Shown here: one piece after another, positions 23,531 to 35,748 of the stretch
Position numbering within the stretch: the first letter of the stretch is position 1
Layout of the letters: every line of letters starts with the position of its first letter
From: Erythroxylum novogranatense
Lineage: Eukaryota; Streptophyta; Magnoliopsida; Malpighiales; Erythroxylaceae
Reading direction: 5' to 3'
Assembly (NCBI GenBank): GCA_029891385.1
Contig: CM057229.1
Span: 7,287,001-7,351,000, forward strand
Length of the DNA stretch: 64,000 bases
Translations under genes and position numbers: made by a program
The notes under the pieces: generated by a model
The model's database searches: none
What the model was told of the DNA's origin: nothing
Seen by the model: the letters and a program-made list of their open reading frames with translations, nothing else

Positions 23531-25607
23531 GCTATAACGAATAGAGGCAACGACTCACCAAGGACCGACCAAACCCACTTAATCACATAACTCAAAAGCG
23601 AAACTTTCGGATTGCTCAAGGCACAAATCGAAAACTTAATTTTCATACTACATATATTCACGATTCTACATAATTCATACAATTCAATCAAATCAAGCAA
23701 TTCCATAAATTTAACAATTTGCATAATTTATCAATGCACTCATAACATATGATTTTTCAGAAATTTCTATGAATTTTTCAAATCATTTCAAACAATGAAT
23801 TAAGCTTGTAATAATTTTTCAAAAATCATTTAGAAACGAATAAAGTACGAAAATCTTTTCTTTCACTTTCTTAAATTTTCGAAAAGTCATATATACTTAC
23901 AAATCAAAATATAAATATGCTACCCACTTCGAATTGATGTCAAAAACTTGATCCTAGCTCCAATTTGATCCTTGCTTCTTTCCTTCTTTCAATTAAAATC
24001 GACCTAAGCCACAATCATTCAAATTCTACATCATAAATTGCGTAATTCCCAAAATTAACTATCGGTAATTCATAATCGTCATATTTCCAAGCTTTCCAAA
24101 ACCAGAATTTCTAAAATCCCCAATTTCAAAATTTGACCTAAACCAATACACTCAAATTCAATATCATAAATAACTTAATTTTCAAAATTAACTTCACAAT
24201 TCATCAATTCACATTAATTCCAAAATATCTACATCCTCAATTTCAAAATTTTCCAAATCTTGAAATTGGCCTAAACCAATTTATCCAAATTCAATACCAT
24301 AAAATACAATTTCTTCAAAATTAACTTCATATTCCACAAACTCATATCATTATCTATCAATCTACACCAAATTTTCACAAAATTCTTAATCACAAGATTA
24401 AGCCTAAACCTTAATCAAATTTTTATCCAAAATTAAACACAACCTAAGGCATATATATCAAAATCAACTTCATAAATCACAAACCCAAGTCCTTATCTAT
24501 GTTCCTAAACCAAAAATTCATCAAAATCTTAAAGCTCAAAATTTTCTCTTACCTCTTTTCTTCTTCATTTTCGAAATTTCTTGGTTCTCAAAGCAAGCTT
24601 CCTTCATTTTCCATCTTTTTCCTTTGAAACTAACTTAAAACTCACGCTAAAAGCTTCAAAAAATTCGAAAAAAGGAAAGCTCTCTCTTCTTTCTCCATAT
24701 ACGATGCTTCTTCTTTCTCCTCTTCTTCTTTTCTTCTTTCATTCTTGTAGAATTATCGATTTCTCTCTTCTTTTAAATTTCCAGACCTCTCTTAAACGGC
24801 AACACTTCTTATAATGGTGCCCTGTCATTTAAAATTTGATTAAAAGACCAAAATGCCCTTACATTTACCTTATGCCATTCTCACTTGCGGGTCTGATTAG
24901 CACTATCAAGTTGAAGGAATTTGTTAAAACTTCCTTCTATAGAAATGTTTCTCTCAATCATACGAATCCAACACCACTTACCGCGCTCAATTCCGATCAC
25001 TACATCAAAAGTTATGCGCAAAACAGTTCGGGTAAAACCATATTCTAACACATTTTCCATGTACGATTATTTCCGTCCAGAACTTCACATTCTTAATCCC
25101 AGAATTGAAACTCGATGTATTCATAACAATTGTAGCCTTATGTCTCTAGTTTAATTCAAAATAAGAATCGCCTCATTTTGATTCCCAGATCAAAAGTTAT
25201 GCACAAAATACTCTCAGGTGTTCCTAATCCAAAAATTATACCCTAATCCGAACTTCCATTCATAATTCGAAGGTCTTAGGGGCAAAATTGGCATTTCATT
25301 TCTTCCTATGATTTGTAGCCCCTTCTCTTATCTTTATTTCTCCTTAAGCATCGCTTCAATCGGATCTTTACAGATCCCGAATTTCACAAAATACTGAACC
25401 ATGTTCGGAAATTTTCCAGACTCACTTTGATTAAATTAATCACCATTAATTTAATCTCAAAAATTTACAAATTTCTATGAGGATGTAGATAATTGTCTTA
25501 GGAATCCAACGCCTTAAGAATCAACTCAATCGGATGTTGGACGTAAAAGATATAAGCAAAATAGTGAACAAAGGTCAGATTTGAGAAAGTAAAGTCAAGA
25601 AAACCAA

Positions 25608-25750
25608 AGAATCAAAACGGCGTCGTGCGGGCGAGGTCACCCTGGTGACGCGGGCGGAACACCCGCCATCACTACGGCGACGCATCGCCCTAGCGACGCG
25701 AGCTAAACGCTCGCCATCTCTAGGGCGATGTATCGCCCTAGTGACGGGGA
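25608..25750 (-). other. GC-rich palindromic island, left LTR of the LARD-like element
   Basis: In AT-rich surroundings this patch holds GGGCG-GAACA-CCCGCC, GCGAG-CTAAA-CGCTCGC and TAGGGCGAT-GT-ATCGCCCTA, with direct repeats of a GCGACGC/CGCCCTA type. Confidence 0.7.
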
Positions 25751-26429
25751 TAAAACAATTTTCCTTTTTTTTCACATAAAACTCGAAACTTTCAAAATTC
25801 ATAACTCTTAATCCCGAACTCCAATTTTGACAAACTTAGTCTCTATAGAAAGCTTGAGGGAAGCTCTATATCTTCCACGAAGGACATAAAAATCAATTTG
25901 ACTCCTACGGGAGTTCATTTTCCGGTCAAAGATACTATCCTCTAATAATCATGCTAGAACCACAATATAAACTTGTAAAAATCATAACTTATTATTCCGA
26001 GATCGAAAAATTGCATACTTTATATCGAAATAAAGATCAAAACAAATCCTTCAACTTTTATGAAGAACATCAAAGCTCAATTTAACCTCTAATTAGGTTA
26101 ATTTCTCAGTCAAAGTTCCAACCATAATAAAAGTCAAACCCTATCAAACATAAACTTTGACTTATCATAACTTTCACTCCCGATATCGAAAAATTGCAAA
26201 CTTTATGGCTACAAAAAGCTCTTAACATAACCTACAAGTTTCATGTAGAATATTTTCTCAAATTTTGCCTAAATCAACAGTCAACTTCCAAAGGCCAAAA
26301 AGTCAACTATTTCACAATTTTTCATATTTTCACTCTTTTTCTCATTATTTCTAGATTTTTAACTTAATTTCAATCAACTCATCCACTTTTGGATATTTCT
26401 TATTTTTACTCAAAAGTCGGGGTCCAACA

Positions 26430-26957
26430 TTTCTCCCCCTCTTAAAAGAATTTCGTCCTCGAAATTCATACTTGATTTTTATACCAAGTAACACATTCTT
26501 ACATGCAATTTCTTTTTAAACAAAGATCATCAAGCACTTCTTTACGAATTTCTTTCCAAAACTCATAATCAATTACTCTTTTATCTAAATTACTCATAAT
26601 ACATATTGTGAATATCTTCGAAATTTTTACTTCCTTAAATCATATACCACTCATATCATATCAAAACATTATATCTATAACTCATTATTTCTTCATATAT
26701 GGACACAAATTAATGGTCCATTTCTTAAGGAACCCTAATATGGTTCAATCATCATTTAATCTTTATCACCATGTCATCTTTCAAATAGTCATACTCTCAT
26801 CTCACAGAAGTACAGGCTATATCAATTTCTCCCTATTCATTTTGCAATTCACATCTCAAGTTCCACAAACACATGTTTCTAATCAATCATATTTTTGACA
26901 CCTTATCAAACTTATATGCCCAGTTAAGATCTTAATACTGGGCTCTGATACCATAAA
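26430..26957 (-). other. Internal domain of the LARD-like element
   Basis: 528 bp. Polypurine tract AGAGGGGGAGAAA (minus) at 26430-26442, pol-terminus remnant at 26443-26475, AT-rich filler, and primer-binding site at 26941-26953. No ORF of interest; 26608-26898 is open on the plus strand but lies antisense to the element and resembles nothing known to me. Confidence 0.8.
26941..26953 (-). other. Primer-binding site of the LARD-like element
   Basis: Minus strand TGGTATCAGAGCC, a perfect match to the initiator Met tRNA 3' end, four bases from the LTR end CCCAACA. Confidence 0.9.
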
Positions 26958-29900
26958 TGTTGGGACCCGATCTGAAAAACCAGATCCCAACCGAAAAACG
27001 AAGAACGAAGGAAACGGAATCGAATGGAAACGGAAATTTCGCATCGAAATTTCGAATCGAAAATAAAATGCGGAAGCGAATAGTAAAAGCGAACTCGAAT
27101 CACAAAACAATCGGAAGCAAAGCAAATGTGAATCGAATACAGAATCAAAACGGAAGCAAATCGGAAAGCATAACAAATGTCCGACATCCGTGCAAAAATC
27201 ATCTTAAAGAAGCGTCGCGTTGGAAACCCAAACTATCCCAAATCCGGTATATATATTTTTTTCTTTTTCTCATATACATGTATTACATCTTTAGGCAAAC
27301 TCATTCAAATCAAACAAACAATTTCCACTCTTGAAATTCATTCTCATGCAAATCTCAAAACTTGCTCATATTCTTATATATCCGCAAATCTCAAAATACA
27401 TTTTATCCCAATTTTATCGAAATTTTGGCAAGATAACTACCGCTTTTATCCTAACTCCAAACCTCGCAAAGTGTTCAAAACAACACTCTAAAAGCCCAAT
27501 CAATCAATAATCATCAAAATCAACCGGACCCTCCATCCGGGATCTCAGCAGAAACAAACGCAATCTTAGTTCTAAAACACTTTCATAATTCTAATTCCAT
27601 CTACTAGTCTCATGATTCAAACTCAAACTCATAATCAAACATAAATATATATCCCAAAAATCATACACAATTTCATATACAAATTCCAAAACCATACACA
27701 AAACTCAACCTTATACGCAAGTACACTTTTCCCAAACTTATCTTAAACCATATACATCCATACTAAAATCCAAATTACTCAAAATCTAACTTATACAAAT
27801 GTCTAAACCGACGTCTTCACATTCTTTCATCCGATCTCCGTCAAACACGGAGATGGGGATGAAAGGGGGTGAGCTTCAAGCTCGTGGATAACACATTTAT
27901 AAATTGACAAATAAGCAGAAGTCAATTTTTCATAATCTTTTTGCCAAAAGGGCTAATTTTCAAACTTTGTAACTTTTCAAAACGGTTTCCTCAACCCTTT
28001 CAATTTTTCAAACTTATCATAACAAAATGCACTTTTTCCTTTCTCAATTTTTAAGCATGAATGCAGCACAAAGAACAAATCAAAACACATAACATATCGA
28101 ATGGTGCGGTTCGTCCAAAGAACGCGTCGCACATTTCCACATAAGCGGTCACATGCGATGTGAATGTAACGTACTACACTTTTCGCATAGCGGTCCGGTG
28201 TAGCCGTGAAAGGAGTCCAAATCGAGTTCCGTGTACTACTAGCGGGCAGGAGAACGCTATAACGAATAGAGGCAATGACTCACCAAGGACTGACCAAACC
28301 CACTTAATCACATAACTCAAAAGCTGAAACTTTCGGATTGCTCAAGGCACAAATCGAAAACTTGATTTTCATACTACATATATTCACAGTTCTACATAAT
28401 TCATACAATTCAATCAAATCAAGCAATTCCATAAATTCAACAATTTGTATAATTTATCAATGCACTCATAACATATGATTTTTCAGAAATTTCTATGAAT
28501 TTTTCAAATCATTTCAAACAATGAATTTAAGCTTGTAATAATTTTTCAAAATCATTTAAAGCGAATAAAGTACGAAAATCTTTTCTTTCACTTTCTTAAA
28601 TTTTCGGAAAGTCATATATACTTACAAATCAAAATATAAATATGCTACCCACTTCGAATTGATGTCAAAAACTTGATCCTAGCTCCAATTTGATCCTTGC
28701 TTCTTTCCTTCTTTCAATTAAAATCGACCTAAGCCACAATCATTCAAATTCCACATCATAAATTGCGTAATTCTCAAAATTAACTATCAGAAATTCATAA
28801 TCGTCATATTTCCAAGCTTTCCAAAACCAGAATTTCTAAAATCCCCAATTTCAAAATTTGACCTAAACCAATACACTCAAATTCAATATCATAAATAACT
28901 TAATTTTCAAAACTAACTTCACAATTCATCAATTCACATTAATTCCAAAATATCTACATCCTCAATTTCAAAAATTTCCAAATCTTAAAATTGGTCTAAA
29001 CCAATTTATCCAAATTCAATACCATAAAAAACAATTTCTTCAAAATTAACTTCATATTCCACAAACCCATATCATTATCTATCAATCTACACTAAATTTT
29101 CACAAAATTCTTAATCACAAGATTAAGCCTAAACCTTAATCAAATTTTCATCCAAAATTAAACACAACCTAAGGCATATATATCAAAATCAACTTCATAA
29201 ATCACAAACCCAAGTCCTTATCCATGTTCCTAAACCAAAAATTCATCAAAATCTTAAAGCTCAAAATTTTCTCTTACCTCTTTTCTTCTTCATTTTCGAA
29301 ATTTATTGGTTCCCAAAGCAAACTTCCTTCATTTTTCCATCTTTTTCCTTTGAAACTAACTTAAAACTCACGCTAAAAGCTTCAAAAAATTCGAAAAAAG
29401 GAAAGCTCTCTCTTCTTTCTCCATATACGATGCTTCTTCTTTCTCCTCTTCTTCTTTTCTTCTTTCATTCTTGTAGAATTATCGATTTCTCTCTTCTTTT
29501 AAATTTCCAGACCTCTCTTAAACGGCAACACTTCTTATAATGGTGCCATGTCATTTAAAATTTGATTAAAAGACCAAAATGCCCTTACATTTACCTTATG
29601 TCATTCTCACTTGCGGGTCTGATTCGCACTATCAAGTTGAAGGAATTTGTTAAAACTTCCTTCTAGAGAAATGTTCCTCTCAATCATACGAATCCAACGC
29701 CACTGACCGTGCTCAATTCCGATCACTACATCAAAAGTTATACGCAAAACAGTTCGGGTAAAACCATATTCTAACACATTTTCCATGTACGATTATTTCC
29801 GTCCAGAAATTCACATTCTTAATCCTAGAATTGAAACTCGATGTCTTCATAAAAATTGTAACATTATGTCTCTAGTTTAATTCAAAACAAGAATCGCCTC

Positions 29901-31170
29901 ATTTCGATTCCTAGATCAAAAGTTATGCTCAAAATACTCTCAAGTGTTCCTAATCTAAAAATTACACCCTAATCCGAACTTCCATTCATAATTCGAAGGT
30001 CTTAGGGGCAAAATTGACATTTCATTTCTTCCTATGATTTGTAGCCCCTTCTCTTATCTTTATTTCGCCTCAAGCATCGCTTCAATCGGATCTCTACAGA
30101 TCCCGAATTTCACAAAATACTGAACCATGTTCGGAAAATTTCCCGACTCACTTTGATTAAATTAATCACCATTAATTTAATCTCAAAAGTTTACAAATTT
30201 CTATGAGGATGTAGATAATTGTCTTAGGAATCCAACGCCGCAAGAATCAACTCAATCGGATGTCGGACGGAAAAGATATAAGCAAAATAGTGAACAAAGG
30301 TCAGATTTAAGAAAGTAAAGTCAAGAAAACCAAAGAATCAAAACGGCGTCGTGCGGGCGAGGTCGCCCTGGTGACGCGTCGCCCTGGTGACGTCGGCGGA
30401 ACGCCCGCCATCACTATGGCGACGCGTCGCCCTAGCGACGCGAGCTAAACGCTCGCCATTGCTAGGGCGATGTGTCGCCCTAGTGACGGGGATAAAACAA
30501 TTTTCTTTTTTTTCACATAAAACCCGAAACTTCCAAAATTCATAACTCTTAATCCCGAACTCCAATTTTGACAAACTTAGTCTCTATAGAAAGCTTGAGG
30601 GAAGCTCTATATCTTCCACGAAGGACATAAAAATCAATTTGACTCCTACGGGAGTTCATTTTCCGGTCAAAGATACTATCCTCTAATAATCATGCTAAAA
30701 CCACAATATAAACTTGTAAAAATCATAACTTATTATTCCGAGATCGAAAAATTGCATACTTTATATCGAAATAAAGATCAAAACAAATCCTTCAACTTTT
30801 ATGAAGAACATCAAAGCTCAATTTAACCTCTAATTAGGTTAATTTCTCAGTCAAAGTTCCAACCATAATAAAAGTCAAACCCTATCAAACATAAACTTTG
30901 ACTGATCATAACTTTCACTCCCGATATCGAAAAATTGCAAACTTTATGGCTACAGAAAGCTCTTAACATAACCTACAAGTTTCATGTAGAATATTTTCTC
31001 AAATTTTGCCTAAATCAATAGTCAACTTCCAAAGGCCAAAAAGTCAACTATTTCACAATTTTTCATATTTTCACTCTTTTTCTCATTATTTCTAGATTTT
31101 TAACTTAATTTCAATCAATTCATCCACTTTTGGATATTTCTTATTTTTACTCAAAAGTCGGGGTCCAACA
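26958..31170 (-). repeat. 5' LTR of the LARD-like element
   Basis: Partner of 22220-26429. Most of the length aligns with few differences; differences concentrate at 27830-27880, 28100-28260 and 30345-30430. A possible TATA box (minus CATTATAAGAAG) lies near 29535-29546. It contains the second hairpin cluster (28100-28260) and the expanded GC island (30343-30495). Confidence 0.9.
30343..30495 (-). other. GC-rich palindromic island, right LTR, with an extra repeat
   Basis: Counterpart of 25608-25750 but with a second copy of the GTCGCCCTGGTGACG unit (about 30361-30392). The GCGAG...CTCGC hairpin is kept; the final one now reads TAGGGCGAT-GTGT-CGCCCTA. Confidence 0.65.
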
Positions 31171-31175
31171 GAACC

Positions 31176-32689
31176 ATTAGGCAACTGAGCGAGCCCATAA
31201 ACCGCTGAACTTTATCCTGAAATCTTTTAGGTCCAAAACTTCATTTACAATTGACGAGTTTGCAGTTCCTGATGCAAATCAACTAACTCCTAGACCTTAC
31301 TATGCTTCATTTCTTACATCTCATCATTCATTGCATCCCACCACACATCCGCATTGAGTCCAGAAACAGCTTCTGTAAAAGTAATTGGATCAGTAATTTG
31401 CTTACTAACATAGTCCAGCACACTTGATAGACTATGCACTCAGATGGAATAGCATGTCGTCTCACTCTAGTGGATTTACTTAACAATGTTAGATCTTGTA
31501 CCCCCAGGAACCCCTATGTCTTCAGGTATGGGTTCTTGGTCCTGTACAGGCATGGTACAAAAAAGCTAGATCCACCGAATCTTATTGTATGAGTAGCGGG
31601 TATGTAACAACTGTAGTATCCGCCCTGCTATCATCCAAAGGATCAAAAGGGCCCACCATCATCATAAACATGGTATTTCAGAAACTTTGTTGTTTATGAT
31701 TCCACTATTCTAGTCCCTCCTTATCTACAGTAAAATCTATAGTCCTAAAGTGGTCGAGATATTTTACTAAATAGAAATGAGGGGGATGAGTATGCAATCT
31801 TTCTTTATAAGGATTACCTTACTTAGTATAGTAGCCCTATACACTAATGTGTGTAAAGCTGTGTTTTTAACTTTTGGATAATTAGGTAGATTAGTTCTAT
31901 TCTGCATTGATTTTTTCAAGTCCTTTAGGGTGCAGTTATGTCTTTCGGTAACACACCATTTTTCTCATAACTACTTGGCATAGTGAACTAAGTCACTATT
32001 CCAACTGACTTCATATACTTGGAAAACGAACCTTTTAAAGCCCTGAAACATCATGTTTGTCATGATATTCTCCTCTACGGTCAAATCTGACTATCTTGGT
32101 GAATATTTCTAACTGGTTCTCATCCTTCACTCTTTAAGCAAAAACACATGACTTTGATGGGAATAATCATCAAGAAATGTCATAATTGCACAATGCAATT
32201 GTTTAAGGTTTACCGGTATCTTTATGTATCAAACTCAACAAGTCAGAAACGTAGGTTGACCCAATGTCCTTATTAGTCAACTTACCCTTGTAACTGTCAG
32301 TACATGCACCCAGTTCATAATCTAGAATTGAGAAACGTTTTCCTTGATCAATCTCTCAATCCTAGCTCTGGAAATGTGGTTTAAACTTTTATGTCACACC
32401 ATGTATGACTTCTCATTCATCAAGGCCCTTCATTTCATAACTTGTTCAGCAAGATAATAAGAAGCATTATCTAATTCGGGGTAAGACACATTTTATATAA
32501 ACCATATGACAAGAAAGGTGTACCATTATGTTTTGCATTAAACAACAATTGTAGAACAGAAGTGTTAAATGTAAAACGTCAACCTTCATTGTGATCAAAA
32601 GATCACATATAAAATGTGACGTGTAAAACCAAATGAACCTTGCAATAAAGTTCAGTATATACATCTTCTATAGATATTGCTTCCACCTC
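31176..32689 (-). pseudogene. Copia-2 integrase and RT upstream region
   Basis: Minus-strand sequence upstream of the nested element resembles the region before the copia RT (VWWDAMNDEM near 31330-31350, where active elements have a W-x-AM-x-EM block). Integrase-like sequence follows up to about 32690, with many stops. Short open pieces at 31496-31699 (plus) and 32467-32664 (minus) are chance. Catalytic residues could not be placed confidently. Confidence 0.5.
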
Positions 32690-32881
32690 TTAATTGTTGT
32701 GAACCATCAGTTCCTCCTTCCCTTTATTTGGCTTTATCCTAGATATAAACCACTGCATCGCGGAAGCACCTTGATCAGATGTTCCACTAAATAACCACCT
32801 ATACTTAATGCGACTATCGCGATTCATAATTGACAAGCCAAAGAATAACCTGATGGTCTCAGTCTTTCCTTTGAACCTCAC
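32690..32881 (-). pseudogene. Copia-2 protease region
   Basis: RWLFSGTSDQ...MQWF on the minus strand corresponds to the copia protease active-site block (W-x-D-S-G-x-S-x-H...W/F), but the catalytic Asp before Ser-Gly is missing and the usual His is changed, so the copy is dead. Confidence 0.55.
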
Positions 32882-34450
32882 ACTGTTGGTTTCTTTATGT
32901 CCCCAAGACCTTCATTAGTACTGGTTTGACCAACATCAGTATGTAAAGAAGATTTGAACTGTCTACCTTTGAACTTAATGGACTTTATCTTTGTCTTCCC
33001 TTTAGCTGCTTCAAGGGCTGTAGGAGTAGTCAGCTTGAGTTTCTCAACCTCAGCAACACAATAGGCTATCAAAGAATTGAAGTCCCAACATCTTCATCTG
33101 CTGTGAAGATGAATTATTCTCAATATGTACTCCATTACTCCCCTTTTTCCTTTGTATACTTTATGAAGATTAATCCTTTCATTAAGATACTTGTCTCAAT
33201 ACCAGATGAGACTGTGTACCTTTGGGAGACATTATCAAGAAACTCCTTCGCTATGTCTGTGTCCGGAAGTCCACTTTGTAAATGGTTAGGTATGGATCTC
33301 TTAATGGTCATCAAATATAATCTGTTACACCGATCCTAGGCTTTATAAGTTGCCTTATGAACTCTTCAGTTCATGGATGTAGTTGGAGATTGCCTATCCG
33401 TCCGTATAGTCATATCAACCACAACTATCTCCATAACATTCAATACATCCTCCATCCAATTCTTTGTATTGAAACCGAATAGGGCTTCAATGGTGACATT
33501 AATTTAATCGACTGAAAAGGTGAGTTCAAGATAATAATCTTTAAATCAACGCAAATGTATGACAAAAGCGATACTAAAGCCATTAACTAGTATCTTTTCT
33601 GAAAATCCGATCACACATATTATGAAACACCTTTGGATTGAATACATAATATATGCAATTAGACCTTCACACATAAAAGCAATCAGAGTACAAATTATCA
33701 ACTCTCATGACACTACCACCTTTGGGTGAATAGATCACTTGAGCAATAACTTTCCTCTATCTAATGCCTTTATGCACATCTCAAAATGATATGTAAGGCC
33801 AACACCTTTAGGCAGAATAATCAAACATAAAATCAGAGACATCCCCAAACATGCAAGCAGAACAATTCAGAATACTGACTTGAAAGGTCACTTTGGTTAC
33901 TACATTCTCATCAGCACTCAAAAAGTCCACAAACATAAAGGATACATCTTTATGTTATACTCACATTCTTTATAGGCATTTGGTATATGACAATGTAACG
34001 TCAATAAATGCAAAAATCCGAATGCACAGTCTCATAGTCACACACTCGTGTTGAAAACATTCTCCAACAACTTCATTTGAGACTTTCGTAAAAGAAAGAT
34101 CTTAGTAGACTGACTATCGTGCGTCACTAGATACCAAACCGACCTCCCGAGACACGAGAACCTCATGTATCTCCCTTATGGCAAGTTTATTGCACGAACA
34201 TTCACTAAAAAATGGCTTCAAAATGTCTCAATTCTTTTCCGATCGACTATCATGCAAACTCGAACACCGAACATGAGACCCGAGACACGAGAACCTCATG
34301 TATCCCCCTCATAGGATGTCTAAAGCATAAAAAATCAAATGAAATTGGATCCAGAATACTTTAATTCCTTTTCCTAGAGTTAAACTTTAATTTATTACAA
34401 ATGTAATAAATCCATAAAAATGGAAAAACTTACTTTATAAATTTTTCAGA
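32878..34450 (-). pseudogene. Copia-2 gag, degraded
   Basis: Position between leader and protease, and the Lys-rich piece at 32878-33072 (EVEKLKLTTPTALEAAKGKTKIKSIKFKGRQF), fit a copia gag C-terminus. The rest is broken by stops and I see no intact zinc knuckle. The upstream boundary is approximate. Confidence 0.45.
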
Positions 34451-35122
34451 CCCGGAAACTGACTAAAAACACCCCGGGGTACCTTTGCGTGCAATCTGGA
34501 ATTTTGTTTTTTGGGGCATCAGAGTCGACATCCGATCGACCGCGTCGTGCCGATGACAACACGGACGTTAGTGCACGGTCGCACAGGCGGCACGTCGCTG
34601 CACGCACGTGGCCAAACACGCGACGAATGTGTATGACGCATGTACGCCATGCGTTGTTCACACACAAATGTGTGGATACTGTGCGATGCGTGCGTTCGCA
34701 CATCCGACGGAGCCACATGTGTGGAAAATGGACGATTTGGATGGACATGTGCGCAGCACGCGCCCCACGTCCCTCACCAATCGATGCTAGTGCGCGTGTA
34801 CTGCACGCGTGACACTCGTCCGACTCCTGCTGAAGCCACGTGCAATTGCACGCGCCTACTCAGACGCTGCACCGCGACTATCAGAAGGCCATTGGCGCAT
34901 CGACCCTCCGATCTTTGGAGGAGATTTTCGACATCCCGGGAGCTCATTTTTCACTCTGTTCGGCCTGTTTTTAACCCGTTTTTCGTAGCTAAACTTATGT
35001 ATACCACTTTTACGTAATTATATACGTTTAAAAAAAACTGAAAAACGAATCAAAAAATAAGGAAAACCAAATGACATGAAAAATCGAAAAACTTTCATTT
35101 CCGACAATCCGATCACATAACC
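34451..35122 (-). other. Copia-2 leader with GC-rich segment
   Basis: Between the primer-binding site and gag lies an untranslated leader. Its middle (about 34485-34930) is far richer in G+C and CpG than the surroundings, with recurring CACGTG, GCACGCG and CATGTG motifs. Overlapping ORFs on both strands (34446-34812, 34640-35017) come from this composition and resemble no protein I know. Confidence 0.55.
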
Positions 35123-35134
35123 GCTCTGATACCA
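35123..35134 (-). other. Primer-binding site of Copia-2
   Basis: Minus strand TGGTATCAGAGC, initiator-Met type, two bases inside the LTR end TTAACA. Confidence 0.85.
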
Positions 35135-35136
35135 CA

Positions 35137-35650
35137 TGTTAATACGTAGTATTAGCCTTATTACGTATTTTGGATCTTCAAGAAAAGATAAAAAAAATGA
35201 AGGTAATGCGAAATACCTGAATTTCGGTTTCATCTCTGATTCCGATGTCGATTCCGAGCTCCAAACGTCTCTGAATTTTCGAGATCTTTAGGAAAAGTGT
35301 TCCCCGGCACGTGATCTAGGCCTTTCTATAGTTTTCTCATAACGAAAGCTTCCCCAATGGGTCAAGGATTCCTTATGCTTTCAATTGATATAAGTAACTG
35401 CAAGAGACCTCAACCTTTATATAATTTCTATATTAGGCTTCTCCATCACAAGATCGATATAGACCAAGTTCACATTGAAAAGGATCAATTTTTTTCCTGA
35501 ATTTTGACCTATTAATCTAGATCGTTTATTATATCACTTTATTATTTTTATGTGGATCAAATTACACAACTTAACCAATAATTTATTTAAAAATTAAAAA
35601 TTATAATTAATATTGTCTCACTTTTATGAGCTGAACAAAAATGTCTAACA
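35137..35650 (-). repeat. 5' LTR of Copia-2
   Basis: 514 bp, starts TGTTAGACATTTTTG and ends TTAACA in element orientation. It lies directly downstream of the P450 gene on the same strand, so gene transcripts could run into it. Confidence 0.9.
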
Positions 35651-35748
35651 TAAGCAAGACACATGTTTCTTCCACAAATCAGTTCGATGCCAAAACGATT
35701 TTGACCGGAAATTGGAGAGGAAATGGACATTTCCACTTCAGTCTAAAG
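35651..35748 (-). other. 3' flank of the P450 gene
   Basis: Only 98 bp separate the stop codon from the Copia-2 LTR. No obvious AATAAA is present, so the natural 3' end may lie in, or have been displaced by, the LTR. Confidence 0.5.

Larger units (their letters stand above)
22220..26429 (-). repeat. 3' LTR of the LARD-like element
   Basis: In element orientation it begins TGTTGGACCCCGAC and ends GGTTGGGATCC...CCCAACA-like. ORFs 22213-22554, 24581-25154 and similar recur in the partner LTR with frame changes and are not genes. It contains a hairpin cluster (23384-23530), a conserved stem-loop (23142-23155) and a GC-rich palindromic island (25608-25750). Confidence 0.9.
22220..31170 (-). mobile_element. 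LARD-like non-autonomous chromovirus derivative: giant LTRs, 528-bp interior
   Basis: LTRs of 4210 bp (22220-26429) and 4213 bp (26958-31170) flank only 528 bp, between perfect target duplications GAACC (22215-22219 and 31171-31175). On the minus strand the right LTR is followed by TTTA and an initiator-Met primer site (26941-26953). The left LTR is preceded by a polypurine tract attached to a fragment reading like the last codons of a chromovirus pol (TTCGAGGACGAAATTC). No gag or pol is present. LTRs of this size with little between them fit a large retrotransposon derivative that depends on an autonomous chromovirus. The LTRs match closely over long AT-rich stretches, so insertion may be fairly recent. 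Confidence 0.9.
19597..35650 (-). mobile_element. Copia-2: Ty1/copia element carrying a nested 9-kb element
   Basis: Two LTRs of about 500 bp (19597-20094 and 35137-35650) point to the minus strand. The inner end of the right LTR is followed by an initiator-Met primer site, and a polypurine tract lies next to the left LTR. Flanks TAAAC (19592-19596) and TAAGC (35651-35655) fit a 5-bp target duplication with one change. Internal order on the minus strand is leader, gag, protease, integrase, RT, RNase H. The 22220-31170 element inserted just before the RT catalytic region. Frames are broken throughout. It is a different lineage from Copia-1 and Copia-3: there is no extra ORF and the LTRs are short. 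Confidence 0.85.

Noticed and set aside
34446..35017. Overlapping ORFs of 100-125 codons on both strands
   Set aside because: Explained by the high G+C of the Copia-2 leader; no family resemblance, and they lie between the primer-binding site and gag.
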